Notes under the pieces: generated by a model
What the model saw: the letters and a program-made list of their open reading frames with translations, nothing else
Database searches by the model: none
What the model was told of the DNA's origin: nothing
Assembly (NCBI RefSeq): GCF_000384115.1
Contig: NZ_KB913029.1
Coordinates: 4,501,057 to 4,565,056, forward strand
Source of the DNA: Sporichthya polymorpha DSM 43042
GTDB lineage: Bacteria; Actinomycetota; Actinomycetes; Sporichthyales; Sporichthyaceae
Direction of reading: 5' to 3'
Length of the DNA: 64,000 nt
Program-made: the position numbers and the translations under genes
In this document: one piece after another, positions 44,599 to 53,957 of the stretch
Layout of the letters: the number at the start of each line of letters is the position of its first letter
How positions within the stretch are numbered: position 1 is the stretch's first letter

Positions 44599-46093
44599 AG
44601 ACGGCGGGGCGGCCGTCGCCCCGCTGGGTGACAGTCGTCGTGGAGCTGCCGACGATCAGCAGGCACCGCATGTCGACGGTCTCGGGGGCGAGCTCGCCGA
44701 GGGTGGTGACGACGACGTGCTCGGCGGCGCCGCCGACGTCCCGGCCGACGACGACGGGGGTTTCGGGGGCGCGATGCTCCAGCAGGATCTCCTTCGCCCG
44801 GCCGAGCTGGTGCGGGCGGGCCTTGGACCGCGGGTTGTAGACCGCGAGGACGAGATCGGCGGCCGCGATGGCGGCGAGCCGGGCCTCGATGATCTCCCAC
44901 GGCTTGAGCCGGTCCGAGAGCGAGAGCACACAGAAGTCGTGGCCGAGCGGGGCGCCCACCCGGCTCGCGACGGCCTGAGCCGCCGTCAGACCGGGCAGCA
45001 CGCGGACGGGGACGTCCTTGTAGCGGTCCTCCCCCGCCACCTCGAGCACGGCGGCGGCCATCGCGAAGACGCCGGGGTCGCCCGAGGAGACGACCGCGAC
45101 GCGGCGACCGCGACGGGCGAGGTCGAGGGCGAACTCGGCCCGCTCGGACTCGACCTGGTTGTCGCTGGCGTGGCGCGCCTGGCGCGGGTTCGCCGGGACG
45201 CGGTCGAGGTAGGGCCCGTAGCCGACGAGGTCCTCGGCCGCGGTCAGCGCCGCCTGGGCCTGCGGAGTCAGCCACTCCCGGCCCGCGGGCCCGAGCCCGA
45301 CCACGACGACCTCGCCACGGTTCTGCACCTGCTCCTGAGCCCGTTCGGAGGCCGCGAGCTCGGCGCGGGTCGCTTCGTGCACGCGGCTCGGCAGCAGCGC
45401 GACCGAGAAGTAGGGCACGGTCGCGGGGTCGACCTCGGCGAGCGGGGCGATCCGCTGCCGGTCGGTGGTGGCGCGCTCGACGTACCAGGCCTCCTCAAGG
45501 CGACCGGCGATCGCGAGCGCGTCCCGGACCCCGGCGAACGTACGGCCGAGCTTCATCACGACCGCGGAGTCCGCGGCGGCGAGCTTGCCGGCGAGGACGT
45601 CGGGCGAGAGCGTGCCCGGCAGGACCGTCAGCGTCTCCTCGCGCTCGACGAGCGGACGACCGAGCTCGGCCGCGGCGCCGGCGACGCTGGTGACGCCGGG
45701 GACCACGACCGCGGGGTACCGACCGGCCAGGCGCTTGTGCATGTGCATGTAGGAGCCGTAGAAGAACGGGTCGCCCTCGCAGAGGACGACGACGTCGCGG
45801 CCCGCGTCCAGGTGAGCGGCGAGGCGCTCGGCGGCGCCGTCGTAGAACTCCTCCAGCGCGCCGCGGTAGCCGCCGGGGTGGTCCGTCGTCTCCACCGTGA
45901 CCGGGTAGAGCAGCGGCTCCTCGATCTGATTGCCCGTCATGTAGTCGCGGGCGATGGAGAGAGCGACGCTGTTGCCGTGCCGCGCGGCGTGGTAGGCGAT
46001 GACGTCACCGGCGGCGATCAGGCGGGCGGCCTTGACCGTCACCAGTTCCGGGTCGCCCGGCCCGAGGCCGACGCCGTAGAGGGTTCCGGTCAT
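44546..46093 (-). CDS. cobIJ: Bifunctional precorrin-2 C20- / precorrin-3B C17-methyltransferase CobIJ
   Basis: A 515-residue fusion. The CobI half (about 1-250) has [40 protein letters not shown] and [18 protein letters not shown]. The CobJ half (about 265-500) has [71 protein letters not shown] and [20 protein letters not shown], ending [14 protein letters not shown]. The fusion is usual in actinobacteria. It transfers two SAM methyls to the corrin ring. The ATG at 46093 overlaps the cobH stop by 4 bp. Confidence 0.95.
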   Translation of the reverse strand: MTGTLYGVGLGPGDPELVTVKAARLIAAGDVIAYHAARHGNSVALSIARDYMTGNQIEEPLLYPVTVETTDHPGGYRGALEEFYDGAAERLAAHLDAGRDVVVLCEGDPFFYGSYMHMHKRLAGRYPAVVVPGVTSVAGAAAELGRPLVEREETLTVLPGTLSPDVLAGKLAAADSAVVMKLGRTFAGVRDALAIAGRLEEAWYVERATTDRQRIAPLAEVDPATVPYFSVALLPSRVHEATRAELAASERAQEQVQNRGEVVVVGLGPAGREWLTPQAQAALTAAEDLVGYGPYLDRVPANPRQARHASDNQVESERAEFALDLARRGRRVAVVSSGDPGVFAMAAAVLEVAGEDRYKDVPVRVLPGLTAAQAVASRVGAPLGHDFCVLSLSDRLKPWEIIEARLAAIAAADLVLAVYNPRSKARPHQLGRAKEILLEHRAPETPVVVGRDVGGAAEHVVVTTLGELAPETVDMRCLLIVGSSTTTVTQRGDGRPAVFTPRWYPQAAGPGSGTG

Positions 46094-46719
46094 TCCTGCT
46101 CACTCGCGATCGCATTGACGGCGGCGACGGCCATCGCGGACCCGCCGCGCCGGCCGTGCACGACGAGGTACTCCAGGCCGAGCGTGTTCTCCGCGAGCGC
46201 GACCTTCGACTCGGCGGCACCGATGAATCCGACGGGCAGGCCGAGGACCGCGGCGGGGCGGGGCCCGCCGTCGGCGATCAGCTCCAGCAGGCGGAACAGC
46301 GCGGTCGGAGCGTTGCCGATCGCGACGACCGCGCCCTCGACGCGGTCCCAGAGGTCGAGCGCCGCGGCGGAGCGAGTGTTGCCGATCCGCTGCGCGAGCT
46401 CGGGGACGCCGGACGCGTTGAGCGTGCAGCGGATCTCGTTGTCCGCGGGCAGCCGCTTGCGGGTGATGCCGGAGGCGACCATCTCGGCGTCGCAGTAGAT
46501 CGGGGCACCGGCGAGCAGTGCCTCCCGGGCCGCCTGAACCGCGTTCGGGGAGAACGCGAGGTCCTCGACCAGGTCGGTCATCCCGCAGGAGTGGATCATC
46601 CGCACCGCGACGCGGGCGACGTCCGTCGGCAGGTGGTCCAGCCGCGCCTCGGCCCGGATCGTCGCGAACGAGCGCCGGTAGATCTCGGCCCCGTCGCGGA
46701 TGTAGTCGAGTTCGGTCAT
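46090..46719 (-). CDS. cobH: Precorrin-8X methylmutase CobH
   Basis: A 209-residue enzyme that moves the C-11 methyl to C-12, giving hydrogenobyrinate. Family features: [40 protein letters not shown] (catalytic His), [65 protein letters not shown]. The ATG at 46719 overlaps the cobG stop (ATGA). All catalytic elements appear intact. Confidence 0.95.
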   Translation of the reverse strand: MTELDYIRDGAEIYRRSFATIRAEARLDHLPTDVARVAVRMIHSCGMTDLVEDLAFSPNAVQAAREALLAGAPIYCDAEMVASGITRKRLPADNEIRCTLNASGVPELAQRIGNTRSAAALDLWDRVEGAVVAIGNAPTALFRLLELIADGGPRPAAVLGLPVGFIGAAESKVALAENTLGLEYLVVHGRRGGSAMAVAAVNAIASEQE

Positions 46720-47789
46720 GCCTGCCTCTCGGTGTGCAGCCCGAAGGCCGCGAGTGCGGCGGTCACGGTACCCACCGACTCCGGCTCCAGGTTCGGCAGC
46801 ACCACACCCCGCCAAGGCGTGACCCGCAGGCCGACCGACCCGCCTTTTGGCTGGGCCTGGTGCTGCTGGGCCTGGTGCTGCTGGGCCTGGTGCGGCTGGG
46901 TCTGGTGCTGCTGGGCCTGGTCGGCGAGGGCCCGGAACGCGGCGGCGGTCAGCCGGCCGTCCCCGGCGTCGAGGACGAGGGCCGTCCGCCCGTCGGTCTG
47001 GCGGTACTCCCCCGGCTCCAGCGGCCGCGCTCCGCTCATGCATGAGCAGGGTGTCGATTTTCGGGCGTCCGGTGTCCGAATTTCGACCACCCGCTCATGC
47101 ATGAGCGAATCGTCGAGGCGGGCGGCGACGCGGGCGGGCCCGTCGGCGAGCTCGGCGAGGCGCCACGCGGGTGAGTGCTGGGCGGCCCGCTCGGCGAGGA
47201 AGGCCCGGGCGGCGGCGAGGGCGAGCTCGGCCGGGGCCGTCGTCAGGCCCACCTTCGCGCCGCCGAGGCGCACGACGAACCCGTCGGGGACGGCGCTGGG
47301 AACGGAGTGGAGCGCGACGTCGGCGTCGAGCCCGGAGACGTCGAGGCTGCCGTCGTCGATCGCGAACAGGAACCGGCCCGGCAGGGCGGCCAGGTGCGGG
47401 TCGTCGCACAGCCCGTCGTCGAGGGCGGTGACGATCGGCCCGACGTCCGGCCGCTCGCGCAGGCCGGTCAGCGGCGACGCGACGATGTTGCGGACTCGGT
47501 CGTGGGTGTCGCTCGGGAGCAGCCCGGCGTTCCGCAACCGGGGCGCCAGGGCATGCTCACCGGACGGCTGCAGCCCTCTGATCTGCACGTTCGCGCGGGA
47601 GGTCAGCTCCAGAACGCCGCTGCCGAGCTCCTCCGCCGCGGCCGCGAGCACCCGCGCCTGCTCGACCGAGAGTCGCCCCCCGGGAACCCGGACCCGCGCC
47701 AGCCCCCCGTCCGCCGCCGACCACACCGACCGGACCCCGGGGCAGGCGTCGGGGCCCTCCCGGCGGACGGACGACTTCTCGGACGGCAC
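46716..47789 (-). CDS. cobG: Precorrin-3B synthase-like protein CobG, with repeat insertions
   Basis: A 357-residue nitrite/sulfite-reductase-like protein expected to make precorrin-3B. The core matches actinobacterial Cob[63 protein letters not shown] and [20 protein letters not shown] do not see the paired cysteines usual for the [4Fe-4S]-sirohaem fold. Two segments look inserted: residues ~229-252 (encoded by palindromes at 47034-47106) and a QHQAQ repeat near 290-313. GTG 47789 follows a TACGAT -10 closely, so the transcript may be leaderless. It diverges from cobN across the riboswitch region. Confidence 0.85.
   Translation of the reverse strand: MPSEKSSVRREGPDACPGVRSVWSAADGGLARVRVPGGRLSVEQARVLAAAAEELGSGVLELTSRANVQIRGLQPSGEHALAPRLRNAGLLPSDTHDRVRNIVASPLTGLRERPDVGPIVTALDDGLCDDPHLAALPGRFLFAIDDGSLDVSGLDADVALHSVPSAVPDGFVVRLGGAKVGLTTAPAELALAAARAFLAERAAQHSPAWRLAELADGPARVAARLDDSLMHERVVEIRTPDARKSTPCSCMSGARPLEPGEYRQTDGRTALVLDAGDGRLTAAAFRALADQAQQHQTQPHQAQQHQAQQHQAQPKGGSVGLRVTPWRGVVLPNLEPESVGTVTAALAAFGLHTERQA
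46850..46921. repeat. 15-bp tandem repeat in cobG encoding Gln/His-rich segment
   Basis: Units like CTGGGCCTGGTGCTG repeat about five times. On the minus strand they encode QAQQH units ([18 protein letters not shown]). One unit differs (QTQPH). Confidence 0.85.
47034..47106. repeat. Inverted-repeat element inserted in cobG
   Basis: The perfect 14-bp palindrome GCTCATGCATGAGC occurs at 47034-47047 and again at 47093-47106. Inside these, GTCGATTTTCGG and CCGAATTTCGAC pair as a larger imperfect hairpin. The stretch is markedly less GC-rich than its surroundings and keeps the cobG frame open ([19 protein letters not shown]). Confidence 0.8.
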
Positions 47790-47844
47790 CCGGCGATCGT
47801 ACGAGCGGGCCGCAGCGGCGGACGGACCGCCGGTGGCCGTGTGC

Positions 47845-47975
47845 GAGAGTGGACGGCAATCGCGACGACCAGCGGAGGAAGCCGGTGCAAGCCCGGCGCC
47901 GTCCCGCGACTGTGACCGGAGACGCTTCCGCGGAAGCGTTCCCGGGAGCCAGACACTCCCGTCGTCGCCGACGCC
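47845..47975 (+). promoter_or_regulatory. Cobalamin (B12) riboswitch upstream of cobN
   Basis: The conserved core is easily read: GGAAGCCGGTGCAAGCCCGG (47878 on), then CGCCGTCCCGCGACTGTGAC (the B12-box C-GCCACTG-like part) and, after a variable arm, GAGCCAGACACTCCC. This is the AdoCbl-riboswitch layout on the plus strand, ending about 40 nt before the cobN start. Bound cobalamin should lower cobN expression. The variable arm carries the 20-nt palindrome at 47921-47940. The exact 5' end is uncertain. Confidence 0.92.
47921..47940. repeat. Copy 2 of the 20-nt palindrome, inside the riboswitch
   Basis: GACGCTTCCGCGGAAGCGTT is identical to 11194-11213. Here it forms a hairpin in the riboswitch's variable arm, between the ACTGTGACCGG core and the GCCAGACAC segment. 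Confidence 0.75.
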
Positions 47976-48012
47976 GGCCCGGGGCGCGGACCCCGAGGGA
48001 GGAAGTACGACC

Positions 48013-51000
48013 GTGGCGACCCACCTGCTGCTGTCCACCTCGGACACCGACCTGCTCTCGGCTCGGTCCTCCGGGGCGGAGTACCGGCTCGCGAACCCCT
48101 CCCGGATCGAGGTCGCCGACCTGCCCGGGCTGCTCGACGGGATCGACCTGGTCGTCGTCCGGATCCTCGGCGGCTACCGCGACTGGCAGGACGGCATCGA
48201 CGCCCTGCGCGCCGACGGGCGGCCGCTGATCGTCCTCGGTGGCGAGTCGCTGCCCGACGCCGACCTGATGGCGCTCTCGACGGTCCCGGCCGGCGTCGCG
48301 GCCCAGGCGCACGCCTACCTCGCCCACGGCGGCCCGGCGAACCTCGCCGAGCTCCACGCGTTCCTCTCCGACACCGTCCTGCTCACCGGCGAGGGTTTCG
48401 CTCCCCCGGCGGAGCTCCCCGACTGGGGCCACCTGGACCGCCCCCGGTCCCCCGAAAGCGCACATCCGTACGCCGATTCCGCCGAAAGCGCGTACGGATC
48501 TGCGCTTTCGGAGGGAGCGGGGGGGCGGCCCGGGGGGCGACCGCGGATCGGGATCCTCTACTACCGGGCGCACCACGTCGCGGGGAACACCGCGTTCGTC
48601 GAGGCGCTCAGCCAGGCGGTCGAAGCCCACGGGGCGACGGCGATGCCCATGTACTGCTCCTCGCTGCGGGTGCCGGACCCCGGTCTGCTCGAGCAGCTTG
48701 CGACGGCGGACGCGCTCGTCGTCACGGTTCTCGCCGCGGGCGGGCGCCGCCCGGCCGACGCGAGCGCCGGTGGTGACGACGAGGCCTGGGACGTGCAGGC
48801 CCTCGCCGCGCTCGACATCCCGATCCTGCAGGGGCTGTGCCTGACGTCCTCCCGGAAGACCTGGGCGGCCTCGGACGACGGCCTGTCCCCACTCGACACC
48901 GCCACCCAGGTCGCGGTCCCGGAGTTCGACGGCCGCCTCATCACCGTGCCGTTCTCCTTCAAGGAGATCGATGCGGACGGGCTGCCCGTCTACGTCCCGG
49001 ACCCGGAGCGGTGCTCCCGCGTCGCCGGCATCGCCGTGCGGCACGCTCGGCTGCGGCACATCCCGGCCGCGGAGAAGAAGCTCGCGCTGATGCTCAGCGC
49101 CTATCCGACCAAGCACGCCCGCATCGGCAACGCCGTCGGCCTCGACACCCCGGCCAGCGTGCTCGAGCTGCTGCACGCCCTCCGCGACGCCGGTTACCAG
49201 GTCGGCGACCTCCCCGGCCTCGAGGCGCGTGACGGCGACGCCCTCATGCACGCCCTGATCGCGGCCGGCGGCCAGGACCCCGACTGGCTGACGGATGCTC
49301 AGCTCGCCGCGAACCCGGTCCGCATCCCCGGCGCGGTGTACGCGGAGTGGTTCGCCACCCTGCCGGCCGAGCTCCGCGATGCGGTGGAGGAGCACTGGGG
49401 CCCGGCGCCGGGCTCGTTGTTCGTCGACAACGGCGACATCGTGCTCGCGGCGATGGTCGCGGGCAACGTCGTGCTGATGGTCCAGCCCCCGCGCGGGTTC
49501 GGCGAGAACCCGGTCGCGATCTACCACGACCCGGACCTCCCGCCGAGCCACCACTACCTCGCGGCGTACCACTGGCTCGGCGGCCAGGATGACGCCTGCT
49601 TCGGCGCGGACGCGATGGTCCACGTCGGAAAGCACGGCAATCTCGAATGGCTGCCGGGCAAGACGGCGGCGATGTCAGCCGCCTGCGCCACCGACGCCGC
49701 GATCGGCGACCTACCCCTCATCTACCCGTTCCTCGTCAACGACCCGGGCGAGGGGACGCAGGCCAAGCGCCGGGCCCACGCGACGCTGGTCGACCACCTC
49801 GTCCCGCCGATGGCGCGCGCCGAGACCTACGGCGACATCACGCGCCTGGAGCAGCTGCTCGACGAGCACTCGAACATCGCGGCCATGGACCCGGCCAAGC
49901 TGCCCGCGATCCGCGCCCAGATCTGGACGCTGATCCAGGCCGCGAAACTCGACCACGACCTCGGGCTCTCCGACCGTCCCCACGACGCCGAGTTCGACGA
50001 CTTCCTGCTCCACGTGGACGGCTGGCTCTGCGAGATCAAGGACGTCCAGATCCGCGACGGCCTCCACGTCCTCGGGCAGGTGCCGAGCGGCGAGGCCCGC
50101 ATCGACCTGATCCTCGCCATGCTGAGGGCACGTCAGATGTGGGGTGGCCAGGTCGCCGCCCTTCCCGGCCTCCGGGAGGCACTCGGCCTCCCCGAGGACG
50201 GCTCCGCGACCCGCGAGCAGACCGACGCGATCGAGGCCACCGCCCGCGCCCTCGTCGCCGCGATGGACGCCGCCGGCTGGGACCCCGCCGCCGCCGCGAC
50301 CGTCACCGACGACAGCCGAGTGGCGGAGATCCTGCGGTTCGCGGCGACGGAGATCGTGCCGCGGCTGGAACGGACCACCGACGAGATCGGGCACGTCCTG
50401 CACGCGCTCGACGGCGGGTACGTGCCGGCCGGGCCGAGCGGGTCGCCACTGCGCGGGCTGATCAACGTCCTCCCGACCGGGCGCAACTTCTACTCGGTCG
50501 ACCCGAAGGCGGTGCCCTCCCGCCTCGCCTACGCGACCGGTGCCTCGATGGCCGACTCCCTGCTCGAGCGGTACCGCCGCGAGAACGGCGAGTGGCCGCG
50601 CTCGGTCGGGCTCTCGGTGTGGGGCACCTCGGCGATGCGGACCTCCGGGGACGACATCGGCGAGGTCCTCGCCCTGCTCGGCGTGCGCCCCGTCTGGGAC
50701 GAGGCCTCGCGCCGGGTCACCGGGCTGGAGGCGATCCCGCTCGACGAGCTGACGCTGAACGGCGAGCGGCGGCCCCGCGTCGACGTGACGGTCCGCATCT
50801 CGGGCTTCTTCCGCGATGCCTTCCCGCACGTGGTCGCGATGCTGGACGACGCCGTCGCCCTCGTCGCCGGGCTCGACGAGGGTCCCGAGGACAACTACGT
50901 CCGCGCCCACGTCGACGACGACCTCGCGACCCACGGCGACCGGCGCCGCGCCACGCTGCGCGTCTTCGGTTCCAAGCCCGGTGCGTACGGCGCGGGCCTG

Positions 51001-51678
51001 CTCCCCCTCATCGACTCCCGCAACTGGCGCGACGACGCCGACCTCGCGGAGGTCTACGCAGTCTGGGGCGGTTACGCCTACGGCCGCGACCTCGACGGCC
51101 TGCCCGCCCGCCCGGACATGGAGACGGCCTACAAGCGCATCGCGGTCGCGGCGAAGAACGTCGACACCCGCGAGCACGACATCGCCGACTCCGACGACTA
51201 CTTCCAGTACCACGGCGGCATGGTCGCGACCGTGCGCGCCCTGACGGGCAAGGCCCCAGCCGCGTACATCGGCGACTCCACCAACCCGGACGCGGTGCGC
51301 ACCCGCACCCTCTCCGAGGAGACGGCCCGCATCTTCCGCGCCCGCGTGGTCAACCCGCGCTGGATCGCCGCGATGCGCCGCCACGGCTACAAGGGCGCGT
51401 TCGAACTCGCCGCCACCGTCGACTACCTCTTCGGCTACGACGCCACCGCCGGCGTCGTCGAGGACTGGATGTACGAGAAACTGACGGAGAGTTACGTCCT
51501 CGACCCGGAGCAGCGGAAGTTCTTCGCCGAGTCGAACCCTTGGGCCCTCCACGGCATCACCGAGCGACTGCTCGAGGCGGCCGACCGCGGGCTCTGGGAG
51601 AACCCCGACCCGGAGACGATGGCGGGCCTGCGGCAGGCCTACCTGGAGACCGAGGGCGACCTCGAAGCGGGAACCTGA
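48013..51678 (+). CDS. cobN: Cobaltochelatase subunit CobN
   Basis: A 1221-residue large subunit of the ATP-dependent cobalt chelatase of the aerobic pathway. Family segments: HLLLSTSDTDLLSARSSGAE, IGILYYRAHHVAGNTAFVEA, LTSSRKTWAASDDGLSPLDT, ALMLSAYPTKHARIGNAVGL, VHVGKHGNLEWLPGKTAAMS, LINVLPTGRNFYSVDPKAVP, GLSVWGTSAMRTSGDDIGEV, and YFQYHGGMVATVRALTGKAP. GTG 48013 follows a GGGAGGAAG site. Residues ~146-176 contain an extra Ser/Glu/Gly-rich stretch encoded by a near-perfect inverted repeat. CobS/CobT or ChlI/ChlD partners are not in the window. It is under riboswitch control. Confidence 0.95.
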   Translation: MATHLLLSTSDTDLLSARSSGAEYRLANPSRIEVADLPGLLDGIDLVVVRILGGYRDWQDGIDALRADGRPLIVLGGESLPDADLMALSTVPAGVAAQAHAYLAHGGPANLAELHAFLSDTVLLTGEGFAPPAELPDWGHLDRPRSPESAHPYADSAESAYGSALSEGAGGRPGGRPRIGILYYRAHHVAGNTAFVEALSQAVEAHGATAMPMYCSSLRVPDPGLLEQLATADALVVTVLAAGGRRPADASAGGDDEAWDVQALAALDIPILQGLCLTSSRKTWAASDDGLSPLDTATQVAVPEFDGRLITVPFSFKEIDADGLPVYVPDPERCSRVAGIAVRHARLRHIPAAEKKLALMLSAYPTKHARIGNAVGLDTPASVLELLHALRDAGYQVGDLPGLEARDGDALMHALIAAGGQDPDWLTDAQLAANPVRIPGAVYAEWFATLPAELRDAVEEHWGPAPGSLFVDNGDIVLAAMVAGNVVLMVQPPRGFGENPVAIYHDPDLPPSHHYLAAYHWLGGQDDACFGADAMVHVGKHGNLEWLPGKTAAMSAACATDAAIGDLPLIYPFLVNDPGEGTQAKRRAHATLVDHLVPPMARAETYGDITRLEQLLDEHSNIAAMDPAKLPAIRAQIWTLIQAAKLDHDLGLSDRPHDAEFDDFLLHVDGWLCEIKDVQIRDGLHVLGQVPSGEARIDLILAMLRARQMWGGQVAALPGLREALGLPEDGSATREQTDAIEATARALVAAMDAAGWDPAAAATVTDDSRVAEILRFAATEIVPRLERTTDEIGHVLHALDGGYVPAGPSGSPLRGLINVLPTGRNFYSVDPKAVPSRLAYATGASMADSLLERYRRENGEWPRSVGLSVWGTSAMRTSGDDIGEVLALLGVRPVWDEASRRVTGLEAIPLDELTLNGERRPRVDVTVRISGFFRDAFPHVVAMLDDAVALVAGLDEGPEDNYVRAHVDDDLATHGDRRRATLRVFGSKPGAYGAGLLPLIDSRNWRDDADLAEVYAVWGGYAYGRDLDGLPARPDMETAYKRIAVAAKNVDTREHDIADSDDYFQYHGGMVATVRALTGKAPAAYIGDSTNPDAVRTRTLSEETARIFRARVVNPRWIAAMRRHGYKGAFELAATVDYLFGYDATAGVVEDWMYEKLTESYVLDPEQRKFFAESNPWALHGITERLLEAADRGLWENPDPETMAGLRQAYLETEGDLEAGT
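48452..48511. repeat. Inverted-repeat element inserted in cobN
   Basis: Two 22-base arms (48452-48473 and 48490-48511), starting CCGAAAGCGCA and ending TGCGCTTTCGG, pair with one mismatch around a 16-nt loop. The decamer CCGAAAGCGC appears at 48452 and 48482 and inverted at 48502. It is read through in frame (PESAHPYADSAESAYGSALS). Confidence 0.85.
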
Positions 51679-51731
51679 GCACCCGCTGAAAGTTTTCGTT
51701 CTCCCGGCCAAAGGCTGGCTACATTGAGTCG

Positions 51732-52517
51732 ATGGCTGTTCGCCCCACGGCGAGCGATCTCCCCACCCGCTCGCGACGGACTTTCGCGGGCCTGACGCAG
51801 TGTGCCTTGGTCGCCGCGTGCGCCGCCCCGTACTTCCTCACGCGGCACGTCACCGAGGGGTCGGAGGAACGGGCCACCGAGAACGCGTACGCGATCCTCA
51901 ACTTCGAGGACCGGCTCGACATCGCCTGGGAGAACAGCATCCACTCGGCGGTGGTGGCGCACCGGAGCATGACCACGTTCTTCAACTGGGTCTACATCTG
52001 GGGGCACTGGCCCGTCATTCTCACGACACTGGTGCTGCTGCACCGCTACGTCCGCGCGGCCTACACCCAACTCCGCAACGCGATGATCGTCTCCGGCGGC
52101 ATCGGCCTGCTGATCTTCGCCCGATACCCGGTCAGCCCGCCGCGTCTGCTGCCCGAGGCGGAGTTCGTCGACACCGTCACGGTCTGGTCGCACTCCTACC
52201 GCGTCCTGCAACCACCGGCGTTCGTCAACCAGTACGCCGCGATGCCGAGCTTGCACGTCGGCTGGAACCTGCTCGTCGGCATCGTCGTCTGGCGCGCCGC
52301 GCGGCACTGGGTGCTGCGCGCGCTGGCCGTGGCGTCGCCGGTGCTGATGGCGACGGCGGTCGTCGCGACCGCGAACCACTACGTCCTCGACGTCATCTGC
52401 GGGACGGCCGTCGCGCTGTCCGGCTACGGCGCCGTTCTCGCCTACGAGCGATTCCGCGGCCGCTCGCCCGGGTCGCCGGGTCTGACGCGCCCTCACTTCG
52501 CCCTCACCCAGCAGTGA
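51732..52517 (+). CDS. PAP2-superfamily inositol-phosphotransferase-like membrane protein
   Basis: A 261-residue integral membrane protein with about six helices. The PAP2-type phosphatase motifs are present: RYPVSPPRLLPE (replacing the KxxxxxxRP motif), NQYAAMPSLHVGWNL (SxxxH with catalytic His) and TANHYVLDVICG (second catalytic His with Asp). This pattern fits the Aur1/Ipt1-like branch of actinobacteria, which act on lipid-linked phosphates at the membrane. ATG 51732 follows TACATT (51719-51724) by 7 nt, implying a leaderless mRNA. The substrate is not known. Confidence 0.88.
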   Translation: MAVRPTASDLPTRSRRTFAGLTQCALVAACAAPYFLTRHVTEGSEERATENAYAILNFEDRLDIAWENSIHSAVVAHRSMTTFFNWVYIWGHWPVILTTLVLLHRYVRAAYTQLRNAMIVSGGIGLLIFARYPVSPPRLLPEAEFVDTVTVWSHSYRVLQPPAFVNQYAAMPSLHVGWNLLVGIVVWRAARHWVLRALAVASPVLMATAVVATANHYVLDVICGTAVALSGYGAVLAYERFRGRSPGSPGLTRPHFALTQQ

Positions 52518-52538
52518 CGCGGTCCCCGGCCGGCCGGG

Positions 52539-53579
52539 TCAGGCCGGGACGAGCGTCGCCGCCTGGAGGATCGCGGAGGGGTCGGCGCCGAGCGAGAGCG
52601 CGTCCGGCGCGGCGCCGCTGACGACGAGCATGTGACCGACCGACGCGATCATCGGGCCGTTGTCGGTGCAGTACTTCAGCGCCGGGATCCGCAGGCGCAC
52701 CCCGGCGGCCGCGGCGCGCTCGGCGGCGACCTCGCGCAGGCGACTGTTCGCCGCGACGCCACCGACGATGAGCAGGTCGCCGCACTGCCGCTCCACGCAG
52801 GCGGCGAGCGACTTGTCGACGAGCACGTCGACGACGGCGTCCTGGAACGAGGCCGCGACGTCGGCGACCGGGATCGGCTCGCCCGCCCGCTCGCGGGCCT
52901 CCACCCAGCGCGCGACCGCGGTCTTCAGGCCCGAGAACGAGAACTCGAACGGCGGGTCCTGCGGACGGGAGAGCCCGCGCGGGAACGCGATCGCGGTCGG
53001 GTCGCCCTCCTTCGCGATCCGGTCGATGGCCGGGCCGCCGGGGAACGGCAGACCGAGGACGCGACCGACCTTGTCGAACGCCTCGCCGGCGGCGTCGTCG
53101 AGAGTGTCGCCGAGGTGCTCGATGGGGTCGTCGACGAGGTCGCGGCAGTAGAGCAGCGAGGTGTGCCCACCGGAGACGATCAGCACGACGCAGGGGTTCG
53201 GCAGGGCACCGTGCGCCAGCGCGTCGGCGGCGACGTGCCCGGCGAGGTGGTGGACGCCGTAGAGCGGGACGCCCCAGGCGATCGAGTACGCCTTGGCGGC
53301 GGCGAGGCCGACCTGCAGCGCGGTCGCGAGGCCCGGGCCGGCGGTGACGGCGATCGCGTCGACGTCGGCGGAGGTGATGCCCGCGCGGTCCAGTGCCAGC
53401 TCCATGGCCGGGACCAGCGCCTCCAGGTGGGCGCGCGCCGCGACCTCGGGCACGACGCCACCGAAGCGGGCGTGCTCGTCCATGCTCGACGCCAGCGCCT
53501 CGCCGATCAGCTCACCGTCGCGGACGACGCCGACACCGGTCTCGTCGCACGAGGTCTCGATCCCCACCACCACAGGCAT
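52539..53579 (-). CDS. tsaD: tRNA N6-adenosine threonylcarbamoyltransferase TsaD
   Basis: A 346-residue essential enzyme that puts the threonylcarbamoyl group on A37 of ANN-decoding tRNAs, in a complex with TsaB/TsaE. Signatures: [28 protein letters not shown] (Fe/metal His pair), [66 protein letters not shown] and [12 protein letters not shown] 53579 is chosen as the family-like start (MPVVVGIET), 7 nt after CACAAT; ATG 53588 is an alternative. TsaB/RimI are usually adjacent in actinobacteria but are not seen here. Confidence 0.96.
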   Translation of the reverse strand: MPVVVGIETSCDETGVGVVRDGELIGEALASSMDEHARFGGVVPEVAARAHLEALVPAMELALDRAGITSADVDAIAVTAGPGLATALQVGLAAAKAYSIAWGVPLYGVHHLAGHVAADALAHGALPNPCVVLIVSGGHTSLLYCRDLVDDPIEHLGDTLDDAAGEAFDKVGRVLGLPFPGGPAIDRIAKEGDPTAIAFPRGLSRPQDPPFEFSFSGLKTAVARWVEARERAGEPIPVADVAASFQDAVVDVLVDKSLAACVERQCGDLLIVGGVAANSRLREVAAERAAAAGVRLRIPALKYCTDNGPMIASVGHMLVVSGAAPDALSLGADPSAILQAATLVPA

Positions 53580-53594
53580 GGGGCCCATTGTGAC

Positions 53595-53957
53595 TCAGGG
53601 ATGCGCGCGGGCGAATTCGGCAAGGCGCTCGGCGGCGCGGGCACAGTCGAACGCGGCCTGGCGGTACGCGACGGCGGCGGCGAGCAGCTCGGACTTGCCG
53701 ACCTCCTCCGCGACCGGGTGCCGGTCCTGGGTCTGCAGATAGCTCCGCGCGGCGGCCTCGGTGTCGGCGTCCAGCTCGGACCACCCGGACGGGGCGGCCG
53801 CGGGATCGGCGAAGCGGGCCCGCAGCTCGCGCTGGGCGGAGTCCATGCGGGCGAAGGCCTCGGCCGCGGCCTCCTGTGCCGCCCGGGCCTCCCACGCGCG
53901 GCGCTTCTTCCCCCGCAACCGGCGCGGGGGTTCGGCCCCGAGCCCGGTCGTGCTCAC
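53595..53957 (-). CDS. Small helical hypothetical protein
   Basis: A 120-residue Ala/Arg/Glu-rich protein: a basic N-terminus (PPRRLRGKKRRAWEARAAQE) and long helices (AAEAFARMDSAQRELRARFA, AAARSYLQTQDRHPVAEEVG). GTG 53957 overlaps the stop of the DUF475 gene (GTGA), so the two are coupled. No family is recognised. It could be a small accessory or nucleic-acid-binding protein, but nothing decisive is seen. Confidence 0.6.
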   Translation of the reverse strand: MSTTGLGAEPPRRLRGKKRRAWEARAAQEAAAEAFARMDSAQRELRARFADPAAAPSGWSELDADTEAAARSYLQTQDRHPVAEEVGKSELLAAAVAYRQAAFDCARAAERLAEFARAHP

